A stretch of 64,000 bases of DNA, taken from assembly GCA_963796325.1 (NCBI GenBank), contig CAWCLF010000001.1, positions 124,001-188,000 of the forward strand. The letters run 5' to 3'. The stretch is from CAVYGN01 sp963796325. GTDB taxonomy: Bacteria > Spirochaetota > Brevinematia > Brevinematales > JAOACQ01. The notes beneath the pieces were generated by a model, which searched no databases, was not told where the DNA came from, and saw nothing but the letters and a program-made list of their open reading frames with translations. The translations under genes and the position numbers were made by a program. Shown here piece by piece: positions 56,833 to 64,000 of the stretch (positions within the stretch are counted from its first letter, which is position 1; each line of letters starts with the position of its first letter).

Positions 56833-57615
56833 TTAGGGGACTACTTTCACGGAATACGACCTGATCACAGTTTCGCCTTTCCCTTCTATGATTTCATTAC
56901 CCAGTTCGATGCTCGCCAGGTATTCATCCGCGGTGATATAGTTGTTGCCGATCAGGTACCCTATAAATTTATCGAGTGCAAGCTTACCTTTATGCTCCTT
57001 TTTAATTTTTACAAAGGCAAGATAGCTCCAGCCTAATTTTCCATCGTAAAAATTATAGTCCGCTCCGTCTATATTGACTTTGCCGGCAAAAGGTACACGT
57101 TTATCCATTTCCCAGTTCGTGTTGTCGATCCAGACCATGATTTCGCGGGTTATCCCGCCCTGCGCCGGCTTTTGATCCTTTACGACCCACAAGTCGAAAG
57201 CGAGATTGTACGTGCCTGTGCCTTTGCATATAATGTCGTAGGAAGCCGAGATTGCCTTGATATCCTTAAATTTTTTTGGAAGCGAAGCAGTCGTTGTTTT
57301 TGAATATCCGGGTTTCCAGCCGTACATGACGGCCGGGTACCCTTTCACATTTCCCTGGTATATAGGCCACTCCCAGTTCCAGCCGAAAATGTCCGGTCCG
57401 TCGGCCTCTTTTCTTCTGAAAATGCTCTGCTTGTTGTCCGTTTTGTCCTTGTACCCGAAAGCGTACTTTCCCCAGACATTGTTGATTATTGTATACTTGC
57501 CCATCCTGATGTGATCGTAAACCTTTTCCTCGTCGATGGCCTGGGTCATGGCGGAGGCGAATAACACGGCAACGATGCTGCAGAAAATCATCATAGTTTT
57601 GCTTGTTCTTTTCAT
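56833..57615 (-). CDS. Secreted GH12-family glycoside hydrolase
   Basis: 260 residues. Signal peptide (MKRTSKTMMI... cleavage near Ala22-Ala26, no lipobox) and a GH12 beta-sandwich. The candidate nucleophile is Glu158 in 'REIMVWID' and the candidate acid/base Glu241 in 'SIELGNEII'. 'FGWNWEWP' and 'YPAVMYGW' fit the family's substrate groove. GH12 enzymes cut beta-1,4-glucans or xyloglucan. AAGGAG precedes the ATG. Its C-terminal match shows that the lipoprotein paralogue at 4139 is frameshifted. Divergent from a LuxR-type membrane regulator that might control it. Confidence 0.82.
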   Translation of the reverse strand: MKRTSKTMMIFCSIVAVLFASAMTQAIDEEKVYDHIRMGKYTIINNVWGKYAFGYKDKTDNKQSIFRRKEADGPDIFGWNWEWPIYQGNVKGYPAVMYGWKPGYSKTTTASLPKKFKDIKAISASYDIICKGTGTYNLAFDLWVVKDQKPAQGGITREIMVWIDNTNWEMDKRVPFAGKVNIDGADYNFYDGKLGWSYLAFVKIKKEHKGKLALDKFIGYLIGNNYITADEYLASIELGNEIIEGKGETVIRSYSVKVVP

Positions 57616-57751
57616 AAACGCTCCTTCAGGTTTTTCCCGGATCTATGCTGAAATGATAAAGCTTGATGAATATTTTTTAAATAGGTATTTTGTACCAGAT
57701 TGAAAAATTAATTGAATAGGTTATTATACCTATCGGGGCCCATCCTTTTAT

Positions 57752-57779
57752 TTGAATTTTATTATTGGTTTGTTATAAT
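57752..57779 (+). promoter_or_regulatory. Promoter of the LuxR-type regulator
   Basis: TTGAAT (57752-57757), 16-base spacer, TATAAT (57774-57779), 26 bases before ATG 57806. Confidence 0.6.
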
Positions 57780-57805
57780 GATAGGAATGGAATTCAGGCT
57801 TTTTG

Positions 57806-58756
57806 ATGAATTATTTTATATTTTTTATATACTTGGCTACCTACACGACCGGATTTACGGCCCTTTCAATGATGTTCCTTCTGTTCCTGAAGACAAGGAT
57901 TCGAACTTTACTTTATTTTATGATATATATAGCTTCGTTCACCGGTCTTCTTATCATGGGAAATATAGAGTTCTACAGGATAAACATGCTTAATCTTTAT
58001 AATACTTATTATAACGGCCGGGCTATATTTCTTCATCATTTTTTTTTCGGCGTTATGTTCCTGTTCATACCGCTAAGCCTGTTCAAATTTCTGAATATTC
58101 CATTTAAACTTGTTTATAAAATTGCATTCGGAATAATATTCGTATTTTCCATACTGCTTGTTGCTCCACTGTATTTTCCCAATGTCGATAAAGCTGAAGT
58201 CTCATTATTTGGATTTAAAGTAATTGCATTGATAAGTCACGGCATAACATTGTTTTCGATTGTTACCTTTATCATTAGCATTAATAAAATCAGGGTCAGG
58301 GAGAAGAAGAATATTTCGATTTATTTGTTATGTTTGAATATTTTTTTTATACCGTTCTGGGTTCTGGAATATTTATGGAATTTCAACTTCAATAATCCGT
58401 TGCGGCCGCTTTCTTTTTCCAACCTTTATTATTTTATTATAAATCTCATGGGGGTAATATTTTTCTATAAATATTTCTTTTTCAGCAAAATTCAATTCTC
58501 GAGCGAATCGATACCTGAAGACATCGCGGTCCTTTATGGTATAACTCCGAGGGAAAAGGAGATTGTTGAAATGATAGCAAAGGGTTATACGAATAAAATG
58601 ACGGCTGCGGCTTTGGGAATTTCAATTATGACGGTTCGAAACCATGTTTATAATATTTATCAAAAAACAGAGGCGGACAGCAAGATCGATTTGATAAACC
58701 GCTTGAATAGGAAAAAAGAAACGGCTGAAACCAGGATAGCCGCTATACTTTCATGA
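57806..58756 (+). CDS. Membrane-bound LuxR-type transcription regulator
   Basis: About 316 residues. Seven or so hydrophobic segments fill residues 1-225, directly followed by a cytoplasmic LuxR/GerE helix-turn-helix ('LYGITPREKEIVEMIAKGYTNKMTAAALGISIMTVRNHVYNIYQKT', in pieces). A seven-helix sensor fused to a DNA-binding domain without any kinase or receiver implies a one-component membrane regulator. ATG 57806 is chosen; a TTG precedes it by one codon. It is divergent from the GH12 gene, with about 190 bases of shared control region. Confidence 0.82.
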   Translation: MNYFIFFIYLATYTTGFTALSMMFLLFLKTRIRTLLYFMIYIASFTGLLIMGNIEFYRINMLNLYNTYYNGRAIFLHHFFFGVMFLFIPLSLFKFLNIPFKLVYKIAFGIIFVFSILLVAPLYFPNVDKAEVSLFGFKVIALISHGITLFSIVTFIISINKIRVREKKNISIYLLCLNIFFIPFWVLEYLWNFNFNNPLRPLSFSNLYYFIINLMGVIFFYKYFFFSKIQFSSESIPEDIAVLYGITPREKEIVEMIAKGYTNKMTAAALGISIMTVRNHVYNIYQKTEADSKIDLINRLNRKKETAETRIAAILS

Positions 58757-58931
58757 CAAGCTGCCGTTCCATCATTCCTGCATAGCTGACAGGCAGGCCT
58801 TCTCCCTCCGAGGCTTGAGATGTTAAAACGAGCCTGTCATTTTTGAAATTAAATGAATAAAGCGTCTTGGAGCTGTCGGACCATGGGCTGTATACCCGGG
58901 CTTTTGCTGCAATCTTGACGCTCTCATATCC
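58743..58931 (-). pseudogene. Remnant of a protein-coding gene (C-terminal fragment)
   Basis: A 62-codon open stretch on the minus strand, bounded upstream by TGA and without a start, reads 'GYESVKIAAKARVYSPWSDS' and continues 'LYSFNFKNDRLVLTSQ...SYAGMMERQLVMKV'. Its composition looks like real protein, and it overlaps the end of the regulator gene by 14 bases. It is probably the tail of a decayed gene. Family not recognised. Confidence 0.35.
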
Positions 58932-58989
58932 TCATGGTACGATTAATTGTTTTTAAGAATGCCGTTTTCAATGCGGTTTGCAGGTTTTA

Positions 58990-60300
58990 ATGAGAATATT
59001 GGTTTTATTATCCGTTTTTTTCATGACGATGATCTGTTCAGTGATATACGCGGGCACGGTAACTGTAGAATCCATAAGCATCGTTTCTAACGCCAGGACC
59101 AGGGATTTCATCATAATACAGGAGCTGGAGATACAAAAGGGCATGTCATACAGTTCCGGTGAATTTGAAGATAAAATATCGAACAGCATTCAGAATCTTA
59201 AGAATCTGGGCTTATTCTCCGATGTCAGGATCGTTTATGAGACGGTCACTAATGCTCCAGGCTTGAAAGAGGGCGGAAACGGGGCCGTAGTCGAAGTTAT
59301 TGCGGTTGACAAATGGACATTTTTCCCTGTACCTTTTTACTATTACGACAATAAGATCGGCAATAGCGTTATGGTTGAAATAATCGAGGGAAACCTGGCC
59401 GGTCTGAACCAGAGTCTTGAAATAGATTATAATTATGAAAGCATTCCCGATCTGCAGGATATATCGCTGGAATACGGGTACCCCAGGATTTTCGGAAGTT
59501 ATTTCGGCCTGGATTTCTCATTCGCCTTTTTTGAATATATCGATACGGCATATAATGGCGATGAATTGGTTTACAAATCTCTGCATTCCGAGTACAGCAA
59601 TTATATAAGGGTTGACAGGAAATTTCCTGTAAAGGATTCCCAATGGACTTTTTTTGCCGATACGGCGCTTCTCTACATTACAGACAATATTGAAATCAAC
59701 GATGCGGGTATGCATGCTGATAACGGCGTTATTCTTTATCCCGGGATCGGTTTGGAAGAAGGCATAGTGAATTATGACCTTGGCGCTATCTGGGGGCATT
59801 TCTACAGGGTAAAGCTTGCCGTTTCCCCTTTATCGGGAGGATTCCAGTCCGAATTAAAAGCAAACCAGTATTTCAGGTTCTGGGATAAAAGCGGCATTGC
59901 AGTCCGCGCTGTTTTCAGAAGCAGCAGCCTGGATGAACTGCTCCTGACCCCCGATGATATAAGGGGCATCAGCCTCGGGCAGATAAGGGGAAACTACCTG
60001 CTGTTCGGTAATTTTGAATTCCGTCCTTATATATGTACTTTGACCTGGCCTGTCATACTGGATTTTTATACTCCCCTTTTTGTCGATATGGGAGAGGGGA
60101 TGCTGTCGAATCAGGATTTAAGCATGGGTTCATCGGCGATTACGGCAGGGCTGGGCCTCAGGTTTTATCCCAGGGATTTCGGAGGATCTCAATCGGTAAT
60201 AAGGTTCGATTTCGGGGCAGTTCTGCCTTCTCTTTTTGCCGGCGAACCGTTTGAAAAATATTTTTACTTTGCTTTCAATCTTCAGGATGAGTTCGATTAA
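58990..60300 (+). CDS. Omp85-family outer membrane protein with a POTRA domain
   Basis: 436 residues. Signal peptide (MRILVLLSVF... 'VIYA'), one POTRA-like domain ('VTVESISIVSNARTRDFIIIQELEI', in part, to 'NLKNLGLFSDVRIVYE'), then a bacterial surface antigen (D15) barrel that begins near 'FFPVPFYYYDNKIGNSVMVE' and ends in an aromatic residue region ('KYFYFAFNLQDEFD'). It is far shorter than BamA (usually five POTRAs), so more likely a TamA/short-Omp85-like protein. ATG 58990 has AGG 6 bases upstream. Confidence 0.78.
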   Translation: MRILVLLSVFFMTMICSVIYAGTVTVESISIVSNARTRDFIIIQELEIQKGMSYSSGEFEDKISNSIQNLKNLGLFSDVRIVYETVTNAPGLKEGGNGAVVEVIAVDKWTFFPVPFYYYDNKIGNSVMVEIIEGNLAGLNQSLEIDYNYESIPDLQDISLEYGYPRIFGSYFGLDFSFAFFEYIDTAYNGDELVYKSLHSEYSNYIRVDRKFPVKDSQWTFFADTALLYITDNIEINDAGMHADNGVILYPGIGLEEGIVNYDLGAIWGHFYRVKLAVSPLSGGFQSELKANQYFRFWDKSGIAVRAVFRSSSLDELLLTPDDIRGISLGQIRGNYLLFGNFEFRPYICTLTWPVILDFYTPLFVDMGEGMLSNQDLSMGSSAITAGLGLRFYPRDFGGSQSVIRFDFGAVLPSLFAGEPFEKYFYFAFNLQDEFD

Positions 60301-60329
60301 AACCCGGTTATTTTCCTAATAACAGGGTT
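60301..60329. terminator. Hairpin between convergent Omp85 and glgX genes
   Basis: AACCC-G-GTTATT / AATAAC-A-GGGTT around a 5-base loop (11 pairs, one mismatch). On the minus strand it is followed by TTTT, so it may terminate glgX. It overlaps the last codons of glgX. Confidence 0.4.
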
Positions 60330-62443
60330 ATTGATCGGGGATTTGACATATAAGTCATCTGCCCTGACCCTGCGATCTCGATACCGTCTGCAAGAAAATC
60401 GTCCTTATGCGGCAGGCTCGTATCGACAACCCTCCGCCATTTAACACCCCTGGGCAGTGAAGGCAGGAGCGCCCGGATTTTCTTTTCATCGCCGTTGAGT
60501 ATATAGTAGAGGAAATAGTTCCCCTCTTCTGATTTTTCCTCGCTTCCGTCCAGTTCATAGCATAAAAACCTGGAATCCTGGTTATTCCAGTCGGGGCTCT
60601 TCAAATTGCCGTCGAACCATGCACAGTCGGGTTTGCTGTTGCAGTTGTTGTCCAGGCCGTTAAAAAAATGTTTTCTTTGCATAACTGTATAACGCTTCCT
60701 GAACGCTATCGCTTTTTTCATGAATTCAACCGTTTCGGCGTTCTTTTTTAGAAGATCCCAGTTTATCCAGCTTATTTCATTGTCCTGGCAGTATGCATTG
60801 TTGTTTCCTTCCTGGGTCCTCATCAATTCGTCGCCGGCCAAAAGCATAGGTGTTCCCAGGGAAAAGCATGCAAGGCATATGAAATTCTTGATCATTTTAA
60901 TCCTTTCCGCCATAACCGCTTTATCTGCTGTTTTTCCTTCGATTCCGCAGTTCCGGGAGTTGTTTTCGGAAGTTCCGTCCCTGTTGCCGTCCCTGTTGTT
61001 TTCATTATGCTTATTATTATACGAAACCAGGTCGTACATTGTAAATCCGTCATGACACGTAATGAAATTAATGCTGTTATATGCCGACCTGCCGCTGTCG
61101 CCGTAGAGGTCGGCCGATCCTGTGACCCTTTTGGCCAGTTCGGCTATCTGTCCTTTGTCTCCTTTCATGAATTTACGGGCTGTGTCCCTGAACTTTCCGT
61201 TCCATTCAGCCCAGTCAATCGGGAAATTTCCGGCCTGGTATGTGCCGAGGTCCCAGGGTTCCGCTATCAGCTTTACATGTGAAAGAACGGGATCCTGGGA
61301 TATGGCATCGAAAAAAGATGCCGATTTTTGAAACATGCCGGCTTCCCTGCCGAGCACCGAAGCCAGATCGAAGCGGAATCCGTCTATATGCATAACCTCG
61401 GCCCAGTATCTCAGCGAATCCATTACAAGGCGGATAACCGCCGGGTTTGTAAGGTTGAACGTGTTTCCGCATCCAGTATAATTCACATAATAACGGCGGG
61501 GATTTGCCTTATCGCCGTTCAGGTAATAATAGGACCTGTTATCTATCCCCTTGAAGGAAATAGTAGGCCCCAGTTCATTTCCTTCGGCAGTATGGTTATA
61601 AACCACGTCCATGATGACTTCTATACCAGCCCTGTGAAGCTCCCTGACCATTGTCTTGAATTCTTTTATATGGCAGCCCTGGTATTTCCGGGATCCGTAG
61701 GATTGTTCGGGGGAAAAAAATCCCGAGGTATTATATCCCCAATAGTTTGTCAGCCCCCGGTCAGCCAGGAAATCTTCTATGTAAAACTCCTGCATTGGCA
61801 GAAACTCGACGGCGTTTATTCCGAGAGATTTCAGGTAAGGGATTTTTTCGATAAAGCCGAGATAAGTTCCGGGAAGCCTGGCTCCCGAAGAGGCATGAGC
61901 TGTAAAGCCTTTTAAATGGACTTCATAAATGATAAGCCTGTCGAATGGTGTTTCGAGGAGTTTATCCCCCTGCCAGTCGAAATCTTCGTCGATAATTATG
62001 CATTTAGGCACTATTTCAGTATCGTCCCTGTCGTCTATTTCCAGATCCCTGCCTGCTGAATTTGATTTATAAGCGAGGAGCAGGTTGTCCTTATTGGTAT
62101 ATTTATGAGTGAATGCCCTGGCATAAGGGTCTATGAGCAGCTTGGCCGGATTGAACCTGAGTCCTTCCGGGGGATTATATTCGCCTTTTATTTTATAAGC
62201 GTAAAGCTGGCCATGTCTTACCCCATGTACGAACGTATGCCAGATGTTTTTGGTCTTTTCTTCGACATGGATAATGTCGGTAGGCATTCCCATGGGTTTA
62301 TCGAATAAAAGCAGGTAAACTTCCCCGGCAGTTTGCGAATAGAGGGCAAAATTGGCTCCTTCCGGAGTAAGTGAAACTCCCATAGGATAAAAAACGCCTT
62401 TTGAAACCCTCTTTTTTGTCCTGTGCTCGAGTGTATAACTCAT
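60308..62443 (-). CDS. glgX: Glycogen debranching enzyme GlgX
   Basis: 711 residues, GH13 subfamily 11. N-terminal CBM48 ('GVSLTPEGANFALYSQTAGEVYLLLFD', in part), catalytic barrel with 'VMDVVYNHTAEG', nucleophile region 'DGFRFDLASVLGR', acid 'LIAEPWDLG' and 'ITCHDGFTMYDLVSYNNKHN', and a C-terminal beta domain. Hydrolyses alpha-1,6 branches of phosphorylase-trimmed glycogen. It is divergent from pckG, so both ends of gluconeogenesis/glycogen metabolism share one control region. Confidence 0.94.
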   Translation of the reverse strand: MSYTLEHRTKKRVSKGVFYPMGVSLTPEGANFALYSQTAGEVYLLLFDKPMGMPTDIIHVEEKTKNIWHTFVHGVRHGQLYAYKIKGEYNPPEGLRFNPAKLLIDPYARAFTHKYTNKDNLLLAYKSNSAGRDLEIDDRDDTEIVPKCIIIDEDFDWQGDKLLETPFDRLIIYEVHLKGFTAHASSGARLPGTYLGFIEKIPYLKSLGINAVEFLPMQEFYIEDFLADRGLTNYWGYNTSGFFSPEQSYGSRKYQGCHIKEFKTMVRELHRAGIEVIMDVVYNHTAEGNELGPTISFKGIDNRSYYYLNGDKANPRRYYVNYTGCGNTFNLTNPAVIRLVMDSLRYWAEVMHIDGFRFDLASVLGREAGMFQKSASFFDAISQDPVLSHVKLIAEPWDLGTYQAGNFPIDWAEWNGKFRDTARKFMKGDKGQIAELAKRVTGSADLYGDSGRSAYNSINFITCHDGFTMYDLVSYNNKHNENNRDGNRDGTSENNSRNCGIEGKTADKAVMAERIKMIKNFICLACFSLGTPMLLAGDELMRTQEGNNNAYCQDNEISWINWDLLKKNAETVEFMKKAIAFRKRYTVMQRKHFFNGLDNNCNSKPDCAWFDGNLKSPDWNNQDSRFLCYELDGSEEKSEEGNYFLYYILNGDEKKIRALLPSLPRGVKWRRVVDTSLPHKDDFLADGIEIAGSGQMTYMSNPRSITLLLGK

Positions 62444-62545
62444 AACCGCTCCAATACTGAATTCAAAATAAAATGATAGAATAACCGGTGATTTTTTACA
62501 AAAAAACCGGAATTTGATTGCTGTCCGAATCTCATAACCGGATTA

Positions 62546-62574
62546 TTGCCAATCGTGCAAAACGATGTTATAAT
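62546..62574 (+). promoter_or_regulatory. Promoter of pckG with an inverted repeat in its spacer
   Basis: TTGCCA (62546-62551), 17-base spacer, TATAAT (62569-62574). The spacer contains the perfect inverted repeat ATCGT-GCAAA-ACGAT (62552-62566), an operator candidate placed to block or tune polymerase. Confidence 0.62.
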
Positions 62575-62618
62575 CCATAACTAAAAAATAGTTAATTATT
62601 AGATGGAAGGGGGCTTGT

Positions 62619-64000
62619 ATGCCGTATCCTACCTTGAACAAAAAACTTATTCAGTGGGTTGAAGAAACTGCACGTCTTTGTCAGCCTGACAGAGTTTACT
62701 GGTGCGACGGATCCCGGGAAGAATTCGACAGGCTGGCAGGCGAACTTGTCAGGGAGGGCACTTTTATAAAGCTTAACCCTCAAAAAAAACCGGGAAGTTA
62801 TTATGCAAGGTCGGATACTGGCGATGTTGCAAGAGTGGAAGACAGGACGTTTATCTGCTCGCGGGATAAAATCGATGCGGGACCGACAAATAACTGGAAG
62901 GAACCTGCCGAAATGAGGGAAATAATGAAAAACCTTTATACGGGATGCATGAAGGGAAGGACCATGTATGTCATACCTTACAGCATGGGTCCGATCGGTT
63001 CCCCTATCTCGCATATTGGAGTTGAGATTACGGATTCGCAGTATGTCGTCTGCAATATGAGGATTATGACAAGAATCGGAACAAGGGTGCTTGAAACTCT
63101 CGGGGATGGAGAATTCGTTCCCTGCCTTCATTCGGTAGGAAAACCGCTACAGCCGGGTGAAAAGGATGTGTTCTGGCCCTGTAATCCGGATAACAAGTAT
63201 ATTGTGCACTTTCCTGAGGATAAAACAATATGGTCATACGGTTCCGGGTACGGAGGCAACGCTCTCCTGGGTAAAAAATGCTTTGCCCTTAGAATTGCCA
63301 CAGTTATGGCAAGGAAGGAAGGCTGGCTTGCGGAGCATATGCTGATACTCGGGATTACGCCGCCGGACGGCGAGAAAAAATATATAGCTGCTGCTTTTCC
63401 AAGCGCATGCGGGAAGACAAACCTTGCCATGCTGATACCTACGATACCAGGCTGGAAAGTGGAATGCGTCGGCGACGATATTGCCTGGATGAAGTTTGGA
63501 AAAGACGGAAGGCTTTATGCAATAAATCCTGAGGCGGGTTTTTTCGGCGTTGCGCCGGGGACTTCCATGAAATCAAATCCGAATGCAATGATGACTCTCA
63601 CTAAAAACAGCATATTTACAAATACTGCCCTGACCCTTGACGGTGATGTATGGTGGGAGGAATTGACCGATGAAAAACCGGAGCGCCTGATCGACTGGAA
63701 CGGCAATGAATGGACGAAAGACAGCGGCAAAAAAGCCGCTCATCCTAATGCGAGATTTACGGCCCCCGCCTCTCAATGTCCCGTTATCGATCCCGGCTGG
63801 GAGAATCCTGAAGGCGTTCCTATCTCGGCTTTTCTTTTCGGGGGCAGGCGTTCTTCGGTAGTACCTCTTGTTCATGAATCGTTCAGCTGGAATCATGGAG
63901 TATTCCTCGGTTCCATCATGGGCAGTGAGACTACTGCAGCAGCTGCCGGGGCCGTAGGCCAGTTAAGAAGAGACCCGTTCGCGATGCTGCCGTTCTGCGG
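62619..64000 (+). CDS. pckG: Phosphoenolpyruvate carboxykinase (GTP), 3' end outside window
   Basis: Interconverts oxaloacetate and PEP with GTP/GDP. The 460 visible residues run from 'PYPTLNKKLIQWVEETARLC' through 'VIPYSMGPIGSPISHIGVE', 'SYGSGYGGNALLGKKCFALR' (in pieces), the kinase-1a loop 'FPSACGKTNLAML' and 'CVGDDIAWM', to 'FLFGGRRSSVVPLV' and 'GSIMGSETTAAA'. The usual length is about 600, so about a quarter is missing. GAAGGGGG precedes ATG 62619. The GTP type suits organisms that use PEPCK in anaerobic succinate or gluconeogenic metabolism. Confidence 0.96.
   Translation, partial: MPYPTLNKKLIQWVEETARLCQPDRVYWCDGSREEFDRLAGELVREGTFIKLNPQKKPGSYYARSDTGDVARVEDRTFICSRDKIDAGPTNNWKEPAEMREIMKNLYTGCMKGRTMYVIPYSMGPIGSPISHIGVEITDSQYVVCNMRIMTRIGTRVLETLGDGEFVPCLHSVGKPLQPGEKDVFWPCNPDNKYIVHFPEDKTIWSYGSGYGGNALLGKKCFALRIATVMARKEGWLAEHMLILGITPPDGEKKYIAAAFPSACGKTNLAMLIPTIPGWKVECVGDDIAWMKFGKDGRLYAINPEAGFFGVAPGTSMKSNPNAMMTLTKNSIFTNTALTLDGDVWWEELTDEKPERLIDWNGNEWTKDSGKKAAHPNARFTAPASQCPVIDPGWENPEGVPISAFLFGGRRSSVVPLVHESFSWNHGVFLGSIMGSETTAAAAGAVGQLRRDPFAMLPFC

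Overview
The window reads as chromosomal DNA of a bacterium with an outer membrane and a largely anaerobic lifestyle. An Omp85-type beta-barrel, a second probable outer-membrane protein and several lipoproteins point to two membranes. A class III (glycyl-radical) ribonucleotide reductase points to anaerobic growth. The mix of a FliA/WhiG-like sigma factor, HPr with HPr kinase, NtrYX, CdaA-YbbR, GTP-dependent PEP carboxykinase and serine-rich lipoproteins would fit a spirochaete-like lineage. That placement is an inference; no rRNA or ribosomal protein gene is present to settle it.

Layout. 0-9.4 kb: end of a YfhO-type membrane protein, uvrA, a frameshifted GH12 lipoprotein, an unknown membrane protein, the anaerobic ribonucleotide reductase locus (nrdD core, a separate small glycyl-radical tail ORF, nrdG) and a DciA-like helicase-loader gene. 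9.5-16.8 kb: a frameshifted radical SAM/DUF2344 gene, then dnaG-rpoD-speD. 16.8-19.3 kb: a cysK-metY-thiS sulfur operon behind a good promoter with a palindromic operator candidate. 19.4-23.3 kb: valS and an HD-GYP gene. 23.3-31 kb (minus strand): a regulatory block of ntrX, ntrY, ptsH, hprK, hpf, a sigma factor and two unknown membrane-anchored proteins. 31-46.4 kb: a frameshifted outer-membrane-like gene, ssb, serC, polA, dprA, an MBL hydrolase, queA, memo, cdaA, ybbR, lysS and aconitase. 46.4-48.3 kb: a DUF3108-like gene with an in-frame stop and a protein built of 21-residue repeats. 48.5-48.7 kb: tRNA-Gln and tRNA-Glu. 48.7-56.8 kb: an accessory region with a lipoprotein (four InlB-type repeats plus seven blade-like repeats), then a type III restriction-modification system with a Fic protein. 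56.8-64 kb: an intact GH12 enzyme, a membrane-bound LuxR-type regulator, an Omp85-like protein, glgX and the first three quarters of GTP-type pckG.

The most interesting points are: (1) the class III ribonucleotide reductase whose glycyl-radical tail is a separate 53-residue ORF in the same frame, behind three different stop codons and its own ribosome-binding site; (2) two degenerate copies of the 3' flank of tRNA-Glu, one on each side of the R-M/Fic cassette, which look like remnants of tandem integration; (3) a 21-residue-repeat coiled-coil protein coupled to a DUF3108-like gene; (4) four interrupted genes (+7, +1, +1 and one TAA), one of them a tandem heptamer duplication directly in front of a catalytic glutamate; (5) a ThiS-type sulfur carrier in a cysteine/homocysteine operon.

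Core biosynthesis, replication and repair genes are densely packed. Three convergent pairs share a palindromic TTAA as overlapping stop codons. No CRISPR array, insertion sequence, integrase or rRNA was seen.
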